Positions 12,401 through 25,283 are shown, numbered from the stretch's first letter. The stretch: 64,000 nucleotides of DNA from Paracamarosporium sp. OC-R06-R3 (GCA_019828545.1 JACVRA010000022.1:186001-250000); one strand, 5' to 3'. Program-made: numbers and translations. The notes: generated by a model from the sequence alone, not told the origin.

Positions 12401-14300
12401 GCTCGTCATTGCAGCTGCTGCTGTCTGCAAGGAAACTATCCTCCTGCGTGGTAGCGACGTTCGGTTTGCGGTTCTTCAACTTCAGCTTCAGCTTCGGGTT
12501 GTTCGTGTTGGCTGCATGCTCTGCCGTCAGTTGCTCTTGTCGTGGCGGTGTGGGATTGGCGTCGCGCGACCCAGGCTTCACGGTGCGCACAGTCGCATCC
12601 TTATGCGGCTTGTACCCGGGCGAGAAGCCGTTTTGGCGCTCTCCATCCGTCCTACCGTCGGCCTGGGATGGGGCATCCCGAGCATCGTGATACTGCTTGA
12701 CAGGGGTTCCAATGTCGCCCAGATACGGGTTCATAACCTTGCGCAAGCTACTGACGCCAGGACTCTGCACCGGATCGACGTCCTCAAGTTTCTGTGGTGG
12801 TTGGAACTGATTCGGTATCGCCGGTTGTTGTGGGGCTTCTGTCACTGACTTCTTCCTCCGCCTGAAGAAAGAAGAATGTTTCTTCGCAAGCGTTGGTTGA
12901 GATGGAGGAGGCACCGTCGTTTGTGCCGAGTTTGCTGTTTGTGGAGGTCTTGGGGCAGACGGCTTCAACTGAGACGCGATGTGGCTCGATCCGTGCGGTG
13001 TTGTGCGAGGTCGACTGTGAGCGTACATCGAGTCAACATCAGCCGGACGGTGTGTTGATGAAGCAGACGACTCTGTTACCCGTGAAGCATTGGAATTGGT
13101 AGACGAGTTGGACAGTGGAGGGACCGATTTGGGCAACGCGCCGCCAAAAACTCGGCGGAAAAAGCCTGGTTTCTCTTTCGGCGCGGGAATGGGAGCCAGA
13201 GGCATGGCCGAGTGCTTTCGTGTAGCCACAGTTGGTGAGGGTGCAGGTGGGTCTTGGTACGTCGGTATCGGTGGGAGATCCCTTAGATTGGCGGCGTTGA
13301 CAAACTCCTGAGCCTGCAGCCGCATGTTTGGCTCTTGGTGACTCTTGTTCTTGCGAAGCGTTCTGTAGCTTGCGGCCGATCGAACACTATTCTTTCGTCG
13401 AGGTACAGGAGCCTGAGGAGGTGCGTATGTGGGTTGTACGGGATATGTCGCAGGCGATTGTGGCTCCTGGGCTCTTCGGGGCCCAGCAGGAACTGTCGGT
13501 TGCGGTGCAGCCTCGTAATCGGGTTGATAGCTAGGATAGGTCGGTCTGCCTCTCTCCCGAATGGACTCTGACAGCGTCTTTGAGCCCAAGTTTCCATGGT
13601 CAAAGCTTATGGAGCGACGCCCGAGGCCTACACGCTGGCTCCCCATTATCCCCTTCCCGAACTCAACGCTCGACGCCGCGCTGCCTTTACTGCCCTTCCT
13701 CCCACCTCTGACGTGTCCCGCCTGTTGTACATGGTCGTTTGGTTGCCGGGGGTCAGCCCACCCTGATCTGAAGCTCTCCCGGCGGCTCATTGCATTAGGA
13801 ATGTTATTGCTACTATTACTCCTGCGTCCGCGTGGGGGGTGCGTCGGGAAGCGGGAGGTTGGATCGTCGGCATGTAGATCGTAGTCGGAAGAATGTGACG
13901 AGGTGTAAGTGTGGCCCCGACGGCGCGGGGCGTTGGATGGAGGGTATGAATTGTCTGCGAAGAATAAGTTGTCGTCGTCGAAGTTACTTGCAGAGAACAG
14001 CGCTGCGGGATAGGAGGACAGAGGAAGCTGGTCGAGCGACAGGAGCATGTTATCCACGACGGAATCCCGCGTGCCGTCGGCAAACGACAGGTCGTGCGAG
14101 TCCCTCAGTGCATCATGCTGGCTTCCCCCGCTCCGCCTATTGTCTACCGGGGTGGCGTCGTCGAAAAAGGTCTCGGGTTGCTTCAGACGGGTGTCGAGCG
14201 CGCGCATACCGGCGCTTGAGCCATGTGTCCTCGACGGGCCTGGGGGCGTGGAGGGCCGTGAGTTGTCCCTCGTCCTGTCTCTGCTGCTGAAGTGCGCCAT
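9476..14300 (-). CDS. syt1: Sec7-PH domain Arf guanine-nucleotide exchange factor (Syt1-type)
   Basis: Predicted 1592 residues from two exons, 14300-9786 and 9739-9476, split by a 46-nt intron. Without splicing the frame runs on into unrelated sequence; with splicing the end reads RAPMLIA-FSPRHPNAAKAMANWERKS, a conserved block in fungal homologues. About 830 N-terminal residues are low-complexity (Ser, Pro, Arg). The Sec7 domain spans roughly residues 830-980, with LVLKAETQQVDR (likely glutamic finger) and CYSILLLNTDLH. A PH domain lies at about 1255-1390, followed by a helical tail and an acidic end. Family knowledge: Syt1-like GEFs activate Arf/Arl GTPases at the trans-Golgi for vesicle traffic. 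Yeast Syt1 is somewhat shorter; the extra length is in the disordered N-terminus. Confidence 0.9.
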
Positions 14301-16099
14301 CGCCGGTGCGCCCTAGCCCTGGGTCCGGAGTTGTATAATATCGGTGATGGGCGCGCGCCTTGTTGCATACTCCGCCACGGCGTCCAAGGAACAGGCTTCC
14401 AGAAGGGCAAATCGCAGACAACGTCGCAGGTATCCAAAAGGTTAGGCCAGGCGACGTTGCAGGGTGCGCGGCGGACAGGTGCGGGCTCAATGGCGGGCAG
14501 CCGCGTCGTCACGGCCGGACTCGTCGTGGGCAACGGCTCGAGGCGACGGCGCTTTGAGGGCGATGTGTACTATGTAGCTGCTCGCAGGCCGCGGGGCATG
14601 ACACGGCAGAGAGGCGAGGAGCCCGCAAGACGCAAGATTGCGGGTCGGTCGGTCCTGGTCAAGTAGCGTCGTCGCGGGTGTTTGGCGTGCCTTCAGGGGG
14701 CGTGAATGGGCACGGGCACGGGCACGGCAGCAGCGAGATGCAGCGAGGTCGGCGGCAGCAGAAGAAGGGATGCAGGTTATCACGTCTGCTGGCGCGCCCT
14801 TGGTAGATTTTACTATAGCCGCCATCAGGGCCCGGACGGTGCACCGGCCAGGATCTTCCTTACTGCCAACATTCACACGTGGTGGTGGGCACGACTCAAG
14901 GGCACCGCAGCAAGCCAGCCGACCGCGCCCTTGGATGCTGCAAAGGCCAACACCACCGCGCCCGTCCTCGTTGAGCGTCGTGCAACACGATGAAACGCAC
15001 GCCTCCGCTTGTGCAGCGCGACATGCCCCTGGCGCGGTTCACCTTGCGCAGATGCAGATCCATGGCCGAACCCCAGACGGGCAAGCCCAGGGACCGCCGC
15101 CTGCGCTATCGAATCGCCCCAAACGGGCGCTACACCACATCGCCTGCCCTGCCGAGCGGTGCGTGCACAGATAACCAGAGCGAGCATACAATTGCAATGC
15201 CAGATAGCCATAGACGAGCATCAAACTGCCATGTCTCGAGCCATCAGCTGCGTTGACCTGCTGCGTCCCCTGCTTTGACCCTTGGCTTCGACTGCTCACT
15301 GCTCATCTTAATGGCATGCTGACCGAGTCAGGAGGCCACCAGCACCATTATGTTCACTGTTGCCCCTGAGATCAGGAAGCTTACATCCCTCATCGTCTTT
15401 ACATGCACTTAGCGATCTTCTCCAGGTACAGCATAAGCCATCAACGCCTCCATGACACAGCATCCCGCTCCAATTCTTCACGCCACGCAGCCTCGTTGAG
15501 TAATCGTGGTTTAAGGAGAACAACCAAAAAAGAACATAAACATTCGACCAGGAATCTTGGGGGTGAGGAGAAGGAACACAGAAGGGACGTTTTATTCATT
15601 ATCAGATCGCGGATCCATCTAATCTTGCGTAAGCGAATATGGTGGGCGTGACAGAAGGGCTGGGCGGATGACGAGTCCGGAATGCACACAGTGACCCTGC
15701 GCGAGTTCGATGAGTGAAGAAGGCCACAGCATTCAAGTGAGACAAACAGATAGGCAAAGGCAGACGAGGGTCGTTGATCAAGACCTTTCCTTCCTACAAA
15801 TGAGCCAGAATGGCCGTTCTCTATCAACGTTGTACACGATTGGCAGGAACGCCAATCTGCACGGCTTTGGAAGGAGGCATCCTAAAAACATCTATGGCAT
15901 TGCAGGAACCTCACATCTCTGTTGCTCAATCGCTCCACAAAATAACTACTTCGAGCGCTTTCCCCATCTTCCCTTTGGCGGCTCATCCACGCATCCATCC
16001 ACTCCAACATAGCGACGACAGCGTCCCCAATCACCACGGGATTTGCACCATCAGAGTCGGCCGAACGAGCCGGCTCACCGCACCCTTGTTCTGCCGGGT
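14301..16099. other. divergent intergenic region
   Basis: About 1.8 kb upstream of both the Sec7 gene (-) and the small membrane-protein gene (+). It contains a short GGGCAC tandem at about 14705-14725. Many open frames overlap here on both strands, none with family-like sequence, so I annotate no gene. Confidence 0.45.
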
Positions 16100-16147
16100 A
16101 TGTCGCCAAGTAATCCAGTTGTGCCGGAAACTAATCTGTATGGTAGC

Positions 16148-16555
16148 ATGCGCGCCCTCGTGCTGCTCATGCTCCTCTTTTCCAGCAGCGTCTCCGAGGC
16201 CCAGATACCTTTGCTACCCGAACCGACTCGCAAATACGTCCTCGATGCCATCGGGAAAGCCCTGGAAGAAGAGGATCCAGTAGTAAGGCAAGCTCTTATC
16301 GCAGCCATCGGCTTTCCTCACATTCCGCGCCAGGGCGGAGGACAATACAGACACGTGATCATATTCATCGGCGTTATGCTGGTCCTTACCAACGTCTTCT
16401 GCTTCTATGTCCTGCTCTTGTGGGTCAAGTATGTCTTCCAGAAGCGCGGAATTTACCAGCGATATCTACGTTGGTCGGCCGCTCGGGATTTGCGTCAGCA
16501 ACAGGAGGAGTATTTGTTCAAGCAAGCATACGAAAAATACAGCAAGATCGAGTAG
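16148..16555 (+). CDS. small signal-peptide/membrane protein, unknown
   Basis: 135 residues from the ATG at 16148. I prefer this start because it gives a clean signal peptide (MRALVLLMLLFSSSVSEA, then QIPLLPEP). An in-frame ATG at 16100 would add 16 residues before it. After ~55 soluble residues a strong transmembrane segment follows (VIIFIGVMLVLTNVFCFYVL, residues ~63-82), then a basic, Gln- and Tyr-rich tail of ~45 residues that is probably cytosolic. The architecture suggests a type I single-pass protein of the secretory pathway. I do not recognise the family. Codon order and the sharp signal-peptide/TM layout argue that it is a real gene. Confidence 0.65.
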   Translation: MRALVLLMLLFSSSVSEAQIPLLPEPTRKYVLDAIGKALEEEDPVVRQALIAAIGFPHIPRQGGGQYRHVIIFIGVMLVLTNVFCFYVLLLWVKYVFQKRGIYQRYLRWSAARDLRQQQEEYLFKQAYEKYSKIE

Positions 16556-17053
16556 TTGTGGAGGTGGCGGACAAGTCAGGCGTGGTGTTCTCTCAACATA
16601 CGTGATGTGAAGGCGGAAGACGGGACACGGGGAGCATCGACTGGCAGGTATATCCGGAACGTATCATTCTGAGAGACTCGAGACACAGATACATCAATTG
16701 AATATATACAGCTTTTGCACGTCAGCCTCGAAAGTGAAGGAAACAAATTAACTCTGGGTTTTGCTCTTGGAAGACGTTTTCCAAGTCGATGTGCCTAGAG
16801 ATACATGATACATATATGGTCCATCGTGCCGATATGATGCGGTGGAGTATAGGGGTAGTGTGGGAAGTGTGGCAATATGGGGATAAGCTGATGATGGAGC
16901 CAATCCAGATGGCTTAAAATCATATCGGATTACATACGCAGTTTAGTGGAGCCACCGCGGCGTCGCGCTAGACTAGGCGCCTCGGGATCATGTTCGAGTT
17001 ACTCCAGGACTTTTTCGACTTCTAATTACCATCACGGCAACGCATCAACAGCC
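16556..17053. other. intergenic, promoter of the mtIF2 gene
   Basis: Tandem plus-strand genes flank this 0.5 kb. It holds AT-rich patches (such as near 16690-16710) and no convincing open frame. Confidence 0.45.
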
Positions 17054-20000
17054 ATGCGGAAATCACATTTGCTTCGGGTACGTCTCCTTGGTTTCATTAA
17101 CAATGGGCCTTGCTAACATTAAGCCAGGTCTCGTCGACTCGCGACATTTGCATCTTTTGCGCCACTCGTCAACTCGCCGCAGCGGACGCCCTTGCCGCAT
17201 CGCCAGCTATATCTCAGCGGAGGCACCTCAATTCATCGAGCAAGGCCCCGCATTATGCTTCTGAGGGGCTCATGTACAAGGAAGAGGAAGGTCCGGCTCC
17301 CACGCCGAAACGGATGTTGACACAGGCGGAGCGAATGCAACAATTACTACGAACAAGAGCCCCAATGCCGCCTCCTCAGAACCGGACTTCTCCCGTTGAA
17401 CCCAGGACTTCTTTCCAAACAGATAGGGCGCCGCGGCGATCCCAGTATCAGCAGCAGAGCCAGTATCCATCACGGCAGCCAATGCCACAGAGGCCGCCGA
17501 TTCGAAACACACAGTCCAATGTTCCCGCACGTAGTCAGAACGATAGCAGATACTCGTCCGGTTATGATTCTTTCTCGAGGAACCAGAGATCTGGTGGCCA
17601 AGGCACTCAGAATGGCCGATACAATATCAATATGGACTCGCGCGCTGCACCGGCTGTAGAGTCTCCGGCATTCGGAGCTGGCCAATTGCGTCGGAGAAAA
17701 GACACACAGGCATTCGGTAGGCCTTTCGGAGGTGCACCCATGTCGCAACCGGCACAACAATCTAGGCCACGGCCTCCAAGAATGACCCAAGCAGAACTCG
17801 ATGAGCTCTTGGGTAGCAGTTCGAACCTGAGCCCGAAAGAACAACAGCGCCCGCGTGCTCCGTTGTCACGCGAGGCAAACGCTCGAAAAACTTGTATGCA
17901 TTGTGGAAGTCAAGATCACACCAGTCTTACCTGTCCGAAGAAGCCAGTTCTTCGCCAACCAGAATCTGCCTCTGCCCCCGAGTCGAGTCTTTCGAGACAG
18001 CGAGGAAGTCTTACTGATGCAGCGGAAGCATTTGCTCGGAGGCATGGGTCTAAACTTGAAGGTGAACAGCAAGCCTCCGAGTCCGTAGAAGAGAGGCGTC
18101 GCGACGACAGGAGAAACCGACGCTTCCAGGTAGACGAAGAGCCGCTCGAAACACGAAACCGATACGAAGAGCCAGAGCGTCGCAGAACAGGAGATTATGG
18201 AAGAGGCCGTCGTGTGATGCGAGAGCAAGATTTCGAGGAAGATGATAGATATGTGGATAAGGCCGAACGCAAGCGACAGCGACAGGAGGCCAAGAGGAAG
18301 AGGCAAGAGGCAAAGGGTCCCGTGCCTGTCTATCTTCCTGAATACATCAGTGTCAACAACCTTGCTACGCTTCTAAAAGTACGGTTAGAAGAGTTTGTGG
18401 TGAAACTGGAAGAGCTTGGTTTTGAAGAGGTGCAGTCAGACCATATTCTCAATGCCGAGCATGCGGGGTTGGTTGCTCAAGAGTACAACTTTGAACCTAT
18501 CCTGCAAGCAGAGGAAGACGATGGAGATATCCACCCGGCTCCTGAGCTGTCTCCCGAAGACTATGCTAACCTCCCTGCCCGACCTCCGGTTGTCACAATT
18601 ATGGGCCACGTCGATCACGGGAAAACTACTATCCTGGACTATCTACGTTCGACGAGTGTCGCTGCCGGTGAATTTGGTGGTATTACTCAACATATTGGCG
18701 CTTTCAGCGTGCCACTGTCCTCAGGCAAGAACATTACCTTCCTAGACACACCCGGCCATGCCGCTTTCGAGACTATGCGCGCTCGAGGCGCAAACGTCAC
18801 GGATATCGTCGTGTTGGTTGTAGCAGCCGACGACTCCGTCATGCCTCAGACCGTGGAGGCGATCAAACATGCGCAAGCAGCCAAGGTCCCAATGATTGTT
18901 GCCATTAACAAGATCGATAAGTCGCAGGCTGATCCCGATGCCGTCAAGCTTGATCTTGGCCGCCACGGCATCGAAGTGGAAGACTTTGGTGGAGATGTCC
19001 AAGCTGTATGTGTCAGCGGCAAAACCGGACAGGGCATACCCGATCTCGAAGAAGCTATCACTACGCTTTCTGAGATGCTTGACCACCGGGCCGATCCAAA
19101 GGCCAACGTTGAAGGATGGGTACTTGAAGGCACTACCAAGAAGTCTGGGAAGGTCGCAACAGTCCTTGTTCGTACTGGTACTTTACGCCGCGGCGACATC
19201 CTCGTTGCTGGCAATACATGGACTCGCGTGCGTAGTCTACGTAATGAAGCCGGTGCCATGGTAAAGGAAGTTGGCCCTGGTATGCCCGTCGAAGTAGATG
19301 GTTGGCGCGAGCAACCTATCGCTGGTGATGAGGTCCTGCAAGCCGTCGATGAGCAGCAGGCTCAAACTGTCTCGGAAGTTCGCGTGGAGAAGATCGAGCG
19401 CGAGCAAATGGCCAAAGACATGGAAGCCATTAACGAATCTAGACGACAGGAAGCTGAGCGCCGCGAGGCCGAAGAAGCAGCTGCCGCAGCCGTCAAGGAT
19501 GGCGAGGTCGTCGAAGAAACCGCTACTAACACAGAGACTGGTCCCGAGATCGTTTCCTTCATTATCAAGGGTGATGTCTCTGGCTCTGTCGAAGCAGTCA
19601 TTGACTCAGTCTCTGCGCTCGGTAATGGCGAAGTCGGTACACGCATCCTTCGCCACGGTGTTGGTTCTCCTTCCGAATTCGATGTCGACCATGCCGCCGA
19701 TGCGAATGGCCATATCATCAACTTCAATACGTCGGTCCCCAACAATATCATGGCTTTGGCAGAGAAGAAAGGCGTACAGATCCTCGACTCAAACATCATC
19801 TACAGGGTCGTGGAGAACGTGAAGGCTCTGTTGGAGGAGAAGCTCGCGCCCAAGATTGTGCAAAAGGTCATCGGCGAAGCAGAGGTCGCAATGACGTTTG
19901 AGATTGGCCTAGGTGGTCGCAAGACGATGGTGATTGCAGGATCGAAGGTTCGCAACGGTGAAATCAAGAAGGGTTCCAAGGCGAGAGTGTTGAGGAAGGA

Positions 20001-20232
20001 TGAGGTTGTACATGATGGTAAGTCTCCCGTCCTCCATTTCCACCGGAACTCGTGGACAGCTGCTAACATGCATCTAGGTATTATTGGATCGCTAAAGAAC
20101 CAGAAGAAGGACGTGCAGGTCATGCACAAGGATACCGAGTGCGGTATTGCCTTCAACGATGGCTGGTCGGAGTTCAAGGTCGGGGACAAGCTCCAGTGCT
20201 ACGACGAGGAGAAAATCAAGAGGACGCTGTAA
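17054..20232 (+). CDS. IFM1: mitochondrial translation initiation factor IF-2
   Basis: Predicted 1022 residues from exons 17054-17077, 17128-20017 and 20078-20232. The first exon codes only MRKSHLLR; the intron has a GCTAAC branch site, and joining it gives an Arg/Ser-rich mitochondrial presequence. The second intron is removed cleanly, giving [14 protein letters not shown] long disordered N-terminal extension contains a CCHC zinc knuckle (Cys264, Cys267, His272, Cys277). The GTPase domain has GHVDHGKTT from residue 501, DTPGHAAF and NKID at 602-605. IF2 domains II-IV follow, with an Ala/Glu-rich insert ([14 protein letters not shown]). Role: GTP-dependent delivery of initiator tRNA to the mitochondrial small subunit. 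The zinc knuckle is not part of bacterial IF2. Confidence 0.93.
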
Positions 20233-20527
20233 GATATAGACTAGAAGGTTTGCATATAGATGCATGGATGGCTGTACGAGTAGATGCGGGCTGGCCATGA
20301 GAGGCATTCTTCTCTCCGCTTTTCAGTGTATACACCCTTTAGTCTTGTACACATAGAAACTGTAATGCATATGTAACTTCATTGTGGATGCTGAACGCTA
20401 ATTTTCCATTGAATATGCGCCTATTCCAAACAACATGCCCAGACCCAGGCGCTGCCATGCGCCAGTCCCATCCGGTGACATATATACAAACATGATCGTA
20501 CATTACCACGTCTCGCCCTCATGCGAT

Positions 20528-21486
20528 TCATTTCCGCAATGCCACGCCCGAAAGAAAGATGGGTGCAAGATGCTTGCTCAAGTTCAGACCGAACAGGCTG
20601 ACGAACCAGAGGATGATTGTGACTGCGATAGGCGCGAGCAGCAGCTCAGTGTGGTGCAGGAAGGGGAGTGCGTTGTAGCCGAGGAAGGTGATGATGAAGT
20701 AGTAGATCAGCGCAGCGAGGTAGAGCGTGTTCGAGAGGGCGAGAGAAACCCTGGTTCCAATTAGCATTCTGCGACGCGCGATTCCCGAGCCTGATGGCTG
20801 CGCTTGCGAACTTACCAGTGGTCTGTCCCCACGAGCGGCATGCACAGGAATTGTACTACGTATAGGAATACCCATACCGGGACAAATGCCCGGATCGCAA
20901 CGTCCCAGCAGTACCCGAATTCTAGCTCCTCTTTCCCCTCGCCGTCCCCTGCGGAGAGGTCGTACAGTCCTCGCCGCCGCCCCGGTATTATCTTGCTGTT
21001 TGGTCCGAGGAAGTACTTGATTAGGAAGAAGTTTATGGTTGAGATGACGAGGGAGGAGAGGAGGAAGTGCACGAAGATGAAGACGAGGGTTATCTTGAGC
21101 ATAGAGGGGAAGGAGGAGGCGTATGCGAAGCCCCAGGCGAGGGAGGTGAGGAGCTGGAAGGCGGAGAGCAGGTAGGTGAAGGAGGGGTCTGGGCGGTGGT
21201 ACGTTTTGGACGTTTGTTTCTGGAGCGGCGTTAGTCAGGGTGGTTGTGCGGAGTGGTGAGGCCGCGAGGAGAGGTTTACGTGGTAGTATATTGATCTGAA
21301 GACTTTCTTGGGCGCGATCATCAGAGACATGATTTCCCATATGGCCATTTCGAAGTCCATCTGCGGGAACTTGAAGAGGCGCTTGAAGAAGCGCGGCATG
21401 CGGAGCTCATTTCTGCGGGACGATGGTGTGCTGCCGAAGTTTGAGGGGCCGCCGGTCGGTCTGGGTAGTGAGATGTGTGGGTTCAT
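20528..21486 (-). CDS. gmh1: Gmh1/UNC-50 family Golgi membrane protein
   Basis: Predicted 277 residues from exons 21486-21280, 21219-20816 and 20750-20528. The family's first block is clear: RLFKFPQMDFEMAIWEIMSL followed by PKKVFRSIYYH (residues ~45-69). Several hydrophobic segments follow, the acidic block EELEFGYCWDVAIRAFVP, and a last membrane pair (YYFIITFLGYNALPFL; LLAPIAVTIILWFVSLF). The C-terminus is short, as usual. Family knowledge: UNC-50/Gmh1 proteins sit in Golgi membranes, bind the Arf-GEFs Gea1/Gea2 in yeast, and support assembly and transport of membrane proteins. It is transcribed divergently from RNA14. An Arf-GEF (Syt1-type) is encoded in the same window, but the two are not adjacent. 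Confidence 0.9.
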
Positions 21487-22033
21487 GGTTGTGAAGGAGG
21501 GCCTTGAGGGTGTCCTGGCGCGGTTCGAGCGTGGTTCGTTGCCTGGACTTGTGGTATGCGCCTCGGTGTGGCTACAAGCGGACGTATATCTGGTGGTAAG
21601 ATGCGCGGCACACAGTCGCGGATATTTTCTGGACCGGCTACCAGCTTTTCATGGGCCTCGGTGAAACAGTGCTGCGGGAATGCTGGCGTGTTCCTCGGTG
21701 ACATAGGTCCAGTCTGGCATCGCGGGAGCACCAGCCACAACGCCAAGACACGGAGAAAGCGGCGCCTCCGTTCACGGGCTCACGTCGCTCTCGCGAACCT
21801 CCCAGGTCGGACCGCCGACTCTGCACAAAGGCTCATCTCGTCCTGTCCTGCCCCGCCTCCACGCAACCGCGCAGACAAAAGAGATAGTCCATCACAGCGC
21901 CCATACCCTCCATCTCTCGGGGCTCGCGCACACGACAGTAGCCCGTATTGTGCTGCGGTAGGTAAGCTTGCGCAACGCGCTGCATTTACCCAACCCTTCC
22001 CTTCGTTGCCTTCCCGCCTATCGCATCGCGCGA
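21487..22033. other. bidirectional promoter region gmh1/RNA14
   Basis: 547 bp between two divergent starts. The region next to the RNA14 ATG is C-rich. No separate gene is supported. Confidence 0.5.
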
Positions 22034-25000
22034 ATGGCCGACATGGACGCCGAGATGGCCTTCCTCGAGGCGCAAAAGCAGGAGTACGACCCCGCCGCCG
22101 ATTTCTCTCTCGCGCCCGACCAGGCCAACCAGGACGACGACGAGGAATACGACCCCGCCAGCGCATTCGACATGCCTCCGGAAAAGACGCGCTCCCTGTC
22201 GCCACAATCTGCTGCCGACACACCGCAGCCCGCCGCCGAGGGCGCGCTGAAGGCCCCGCCCGCCGAGACGTCTGCTGCCCCGACGCCGCAGAAGCAGCCG
22301 CGCACGAAGGGTGGGTTTGTCGACGAGAGCGAGGACGACGAGGATGAGGTGCCTGTCGCGAAGCCGAAGGCTGGGTCTGCGTTGCTGAATGCGACTGGAG
22401 TATCAGAGTCTCCTCAGCGTTCCGTTACTTTGTCTCCAAACAATACACATGCACCTCAAGCTATGTCGTCAATTAGTGCACAAGATCAGGTCGTCCCTGG
22501 TGTTCAGTCTCCTCCTGTCGCTGTTCCTGACATCGTCTCTTCTTCACTTGCTTCTGCTACTGTTCCCAATGGCGGCACGCCCGTTCCAGATGCTACTAAG
22601 ACAGGTATCTCAGACCACATGAAGGTCGCTCCAGCACAAACTCCAGCTTCCGTCATACAAGTTGCAACATCTCTTCCGAAGCCACGTCTCCCTCAGGATA
22701 CTGTAGGCAGACTTGAAGATCGAATTGCTGAAGACCCGCGTGGTGATGTCGAAGCGTGGTTGGGCTTGATTGACGACCACCGCAAGCGACACAAGGTCGA
22801 GGAGGCACGCGCTGTGTTTGAGCGCTTCTTCCAAGTCTTTCCCTCAGCCGTAAGTCCGGTGGTGAGCTGCTATGAAACGGATCTAACATCGCTAGGCCGA
22901 GCTATGGGTACAGTACGTGAACATGGAGACGGAGCTGGAGAACTTTGTTCAGGTCGAGCAGATTTTCGGCCGCTCTATACAAAACACACCTTCCCTACTA
23001 CTGTTCTCTTCATATATTGATTACGTTCGCCGACGATACCCGCTCGAGGAAGGCGAGAATCGCAAAATTATCACTCAAGCCTACGAGTTTGTGCTTCCTC
23101 ACGTGGGTATAGACATCAACGCTGGCAAGCTTTGGACCGACTACATTGAGATACTCAAGTCTGGTCCTGGTATACTCGGTGGAAGCGGCTGGCAGGACAT
23201 GCAGAAAATGGATATCCTGCGTAAAGCGTACCAGCGAGCGATTGCGGTGCCAACGAATGCTACTATGGAGATTTGGCGCGATTATGATAGATTTGAGATG
23301 AACTTGAACAAAGTGCAGGTGCGTGGTATTGACTCCACATTTTAGTCTGCATGCTAACGGGAACCTAGGGTCGCAAACATCTGCAGGAGAAATCGGCATC
23401 CTACATGACAGCGAGGAGTGCCGTTACTGTTGCTGAAAACATCACCCGCAATATCACCCGTACAACTCTACCGAAACTTCCGCCTGCTTTTGGTTTTGAT
23501 GGCGCGGAGGAGTTCACGAAGCAGGTGCAGGCATGGAAGAATTGGATTGAATGGGAGAAGAGTGACCCGCTTGAGATAAAGGAAGATGACCGCGATACCT
23601 ACAACAAGCGTATATTGTACATCTACAAGAACGCTCTTGCGGCGTTGCGCTTTTGGCCAGAGATGTGGTTCGACGCGGCGGAGTGGTCTTACCAGAACAA
23701 TCTGAATGATGAGGGTGACGCATTCTTAAAAAGCGGCATGGAGGCAAATCCGGAAAGCTGCCTACTAGCCTTCAAAAGGTCGAACCACCTTGAGCTTCGC
23801 ACCGATTTCCCAGATGGAGAGGCTGGACTCGTCGAGAAGGCTAAGGTCGTTCGCGAGCCTTTGGACACAGTGCTCAACACTCTGTACGACCTCATAAACA
23901 AAGTCAAGAAGCGGGAAGAGCGGTCCATTGCCATGGCCAAGGAGCATTTCGCTGCGCAGCAAGCTGCAGAGGAAGCCGCCCGAGCTGCTTCAGAAAAGGG
24001 ATCCGATGTCGATGACGATGACGATGACGAGAACAGTGCAGCGGCGCGACGGCAAAAGGAGAAACAGGCTACTTTCGACGCTCAAGTACAGGGCATTTCC
24101 ACGGCCGCGAACGCTGAGATTCATATCTTAAAGAAGACCCTAACATATGCCTGGATCGCGCTTATGCGAGCTATGCGTCGAGTTCAAGGCAAAGGCGGAG
24201 CCAAAGATGCGTCCATTCCCGGATTTCGAGGCGTGTTCGGAGAAGCCCGTAAGAAGGGCAAGCTTCTCAGTGATGCGTATGTTGCCAGTGCACTTATTGA
24301 GCATCACTGTTATCAAGACATCGCTGCAGGCAAGATCTTTGAACGCGGAATGAAGCTCTTCCCTGATGACGAGAACTTCGCGTTGGAGTACGTTAAGCAT
24401 CTTGTTAAGCTCAACGATGCAACCAGTAAGTTTTGTTGTCTGACTGGACACATAGCAACACTAACACTTCCTAGACGCTCGCGCTGTATTCGAGACAGTT
24501 GTCAATCGCCTTTCCCAAAAGCCAGAGAACGTTGCACGAACGAAGCCGCTGTTCGTCTTTTTCCACGAGTACGAGTCTCAGTTCGGCGAACTTGCTCAGA
24601 TCACCAAGCTAGAGCAGCGGATGGCGACTTTGTTCCCCGAGGATCCGCAGCTACTCCGTTTTGCTTCGCGATTCAAGACATCTACGTTTGACCCTACAGC
24701 TGTGCGCCCGATCATTTCGCCCCGGACCCAGATGAAGCCAGTCATGCCAGCGAATATCCTACCCACCGTAGAAGAGCCTCTGCAACCGCCCCCTCAGATT
24801 CCTATACCCCAGGAGCAGCGTCTGCAGTCACCGGCTCCATTCAACTCACCACGCCTCGGTCACCTGCTTCCAGCAACAAACTCACCAAAGCGTCCTTTGG
24901 AAGACGCGGACAATGATCAGCCTCGCAAATTGATTCGAGGAGAGTCTCCGCTCAAGGGAGCCGCAGGACGTCGCCTAGATGCCGCCCGGCGCAACAACGC

Positions 25001-25283
25001 AATCGGCGGGGGTAACACTCCGATTTCTGGGCCCACACCCCTTCCGAAAGGCGTCAACTTCCTTCTGGGCATCATCCCTCCGGCACACACATACCAGGCC
25101 ACACGTTTCAAACCCGACGCCATGGTCAATCTAATCCGCAGCATCACCCTTCCGTTGCCTAATGCGGCACCGCCGTCGGCCAATCCGATGGCAGCTGCAG
25201 GCCCGCCAGCCGCTCACATCGGTGCACAGCTGCAAAATATACAAGCGCGGTATGGAGGCGTTCAACCTGGATATCCTCAGTAA
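22034..25283 (+). CDS. rna14: mRNA 3'-end-processing protein Rna14 (CstF-77)
   Basis: Predicted 1034 residues from exons 22034-22849, 22896-23318, 23369-24425 and 24475-25283. The ATG at 22034 (MADMDAEM) is the first in-frame ATG. The acidic, low-complexity N-terminus (~220 residues) precedes a long HAT-repeat/Suf region. Typical blocks are EARAVFERFFQVFPSA-AELWVQYVNME, LWTDYIEIL, EIWRDYDRFE and ALRFWPEMWFDAAEWSY. An acidic Asp run (GSDVDDDDDDEN) interrupts the HAT array near residues 610-620. The C-terminal Pro-rich part ends in the conserved 'PANILPTVEEP'-type stretch and a tail that in the family binds Rna15. Role: scaffold of cleavage factor IA for pre-mRNA cleavage and polyadenylation in the nucleus. 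All introns are 46-50 nt. Confidence 0.93.

Noticed and set aside
11539..12690. 383-codon plus-strand ORF opposite the Sec7 gene
   Set aside because: It lies antisense within the low-complexity part of a well-supported coding exon; its Ser/Arg/Val-rich sequence mirrors the sense codon bias.
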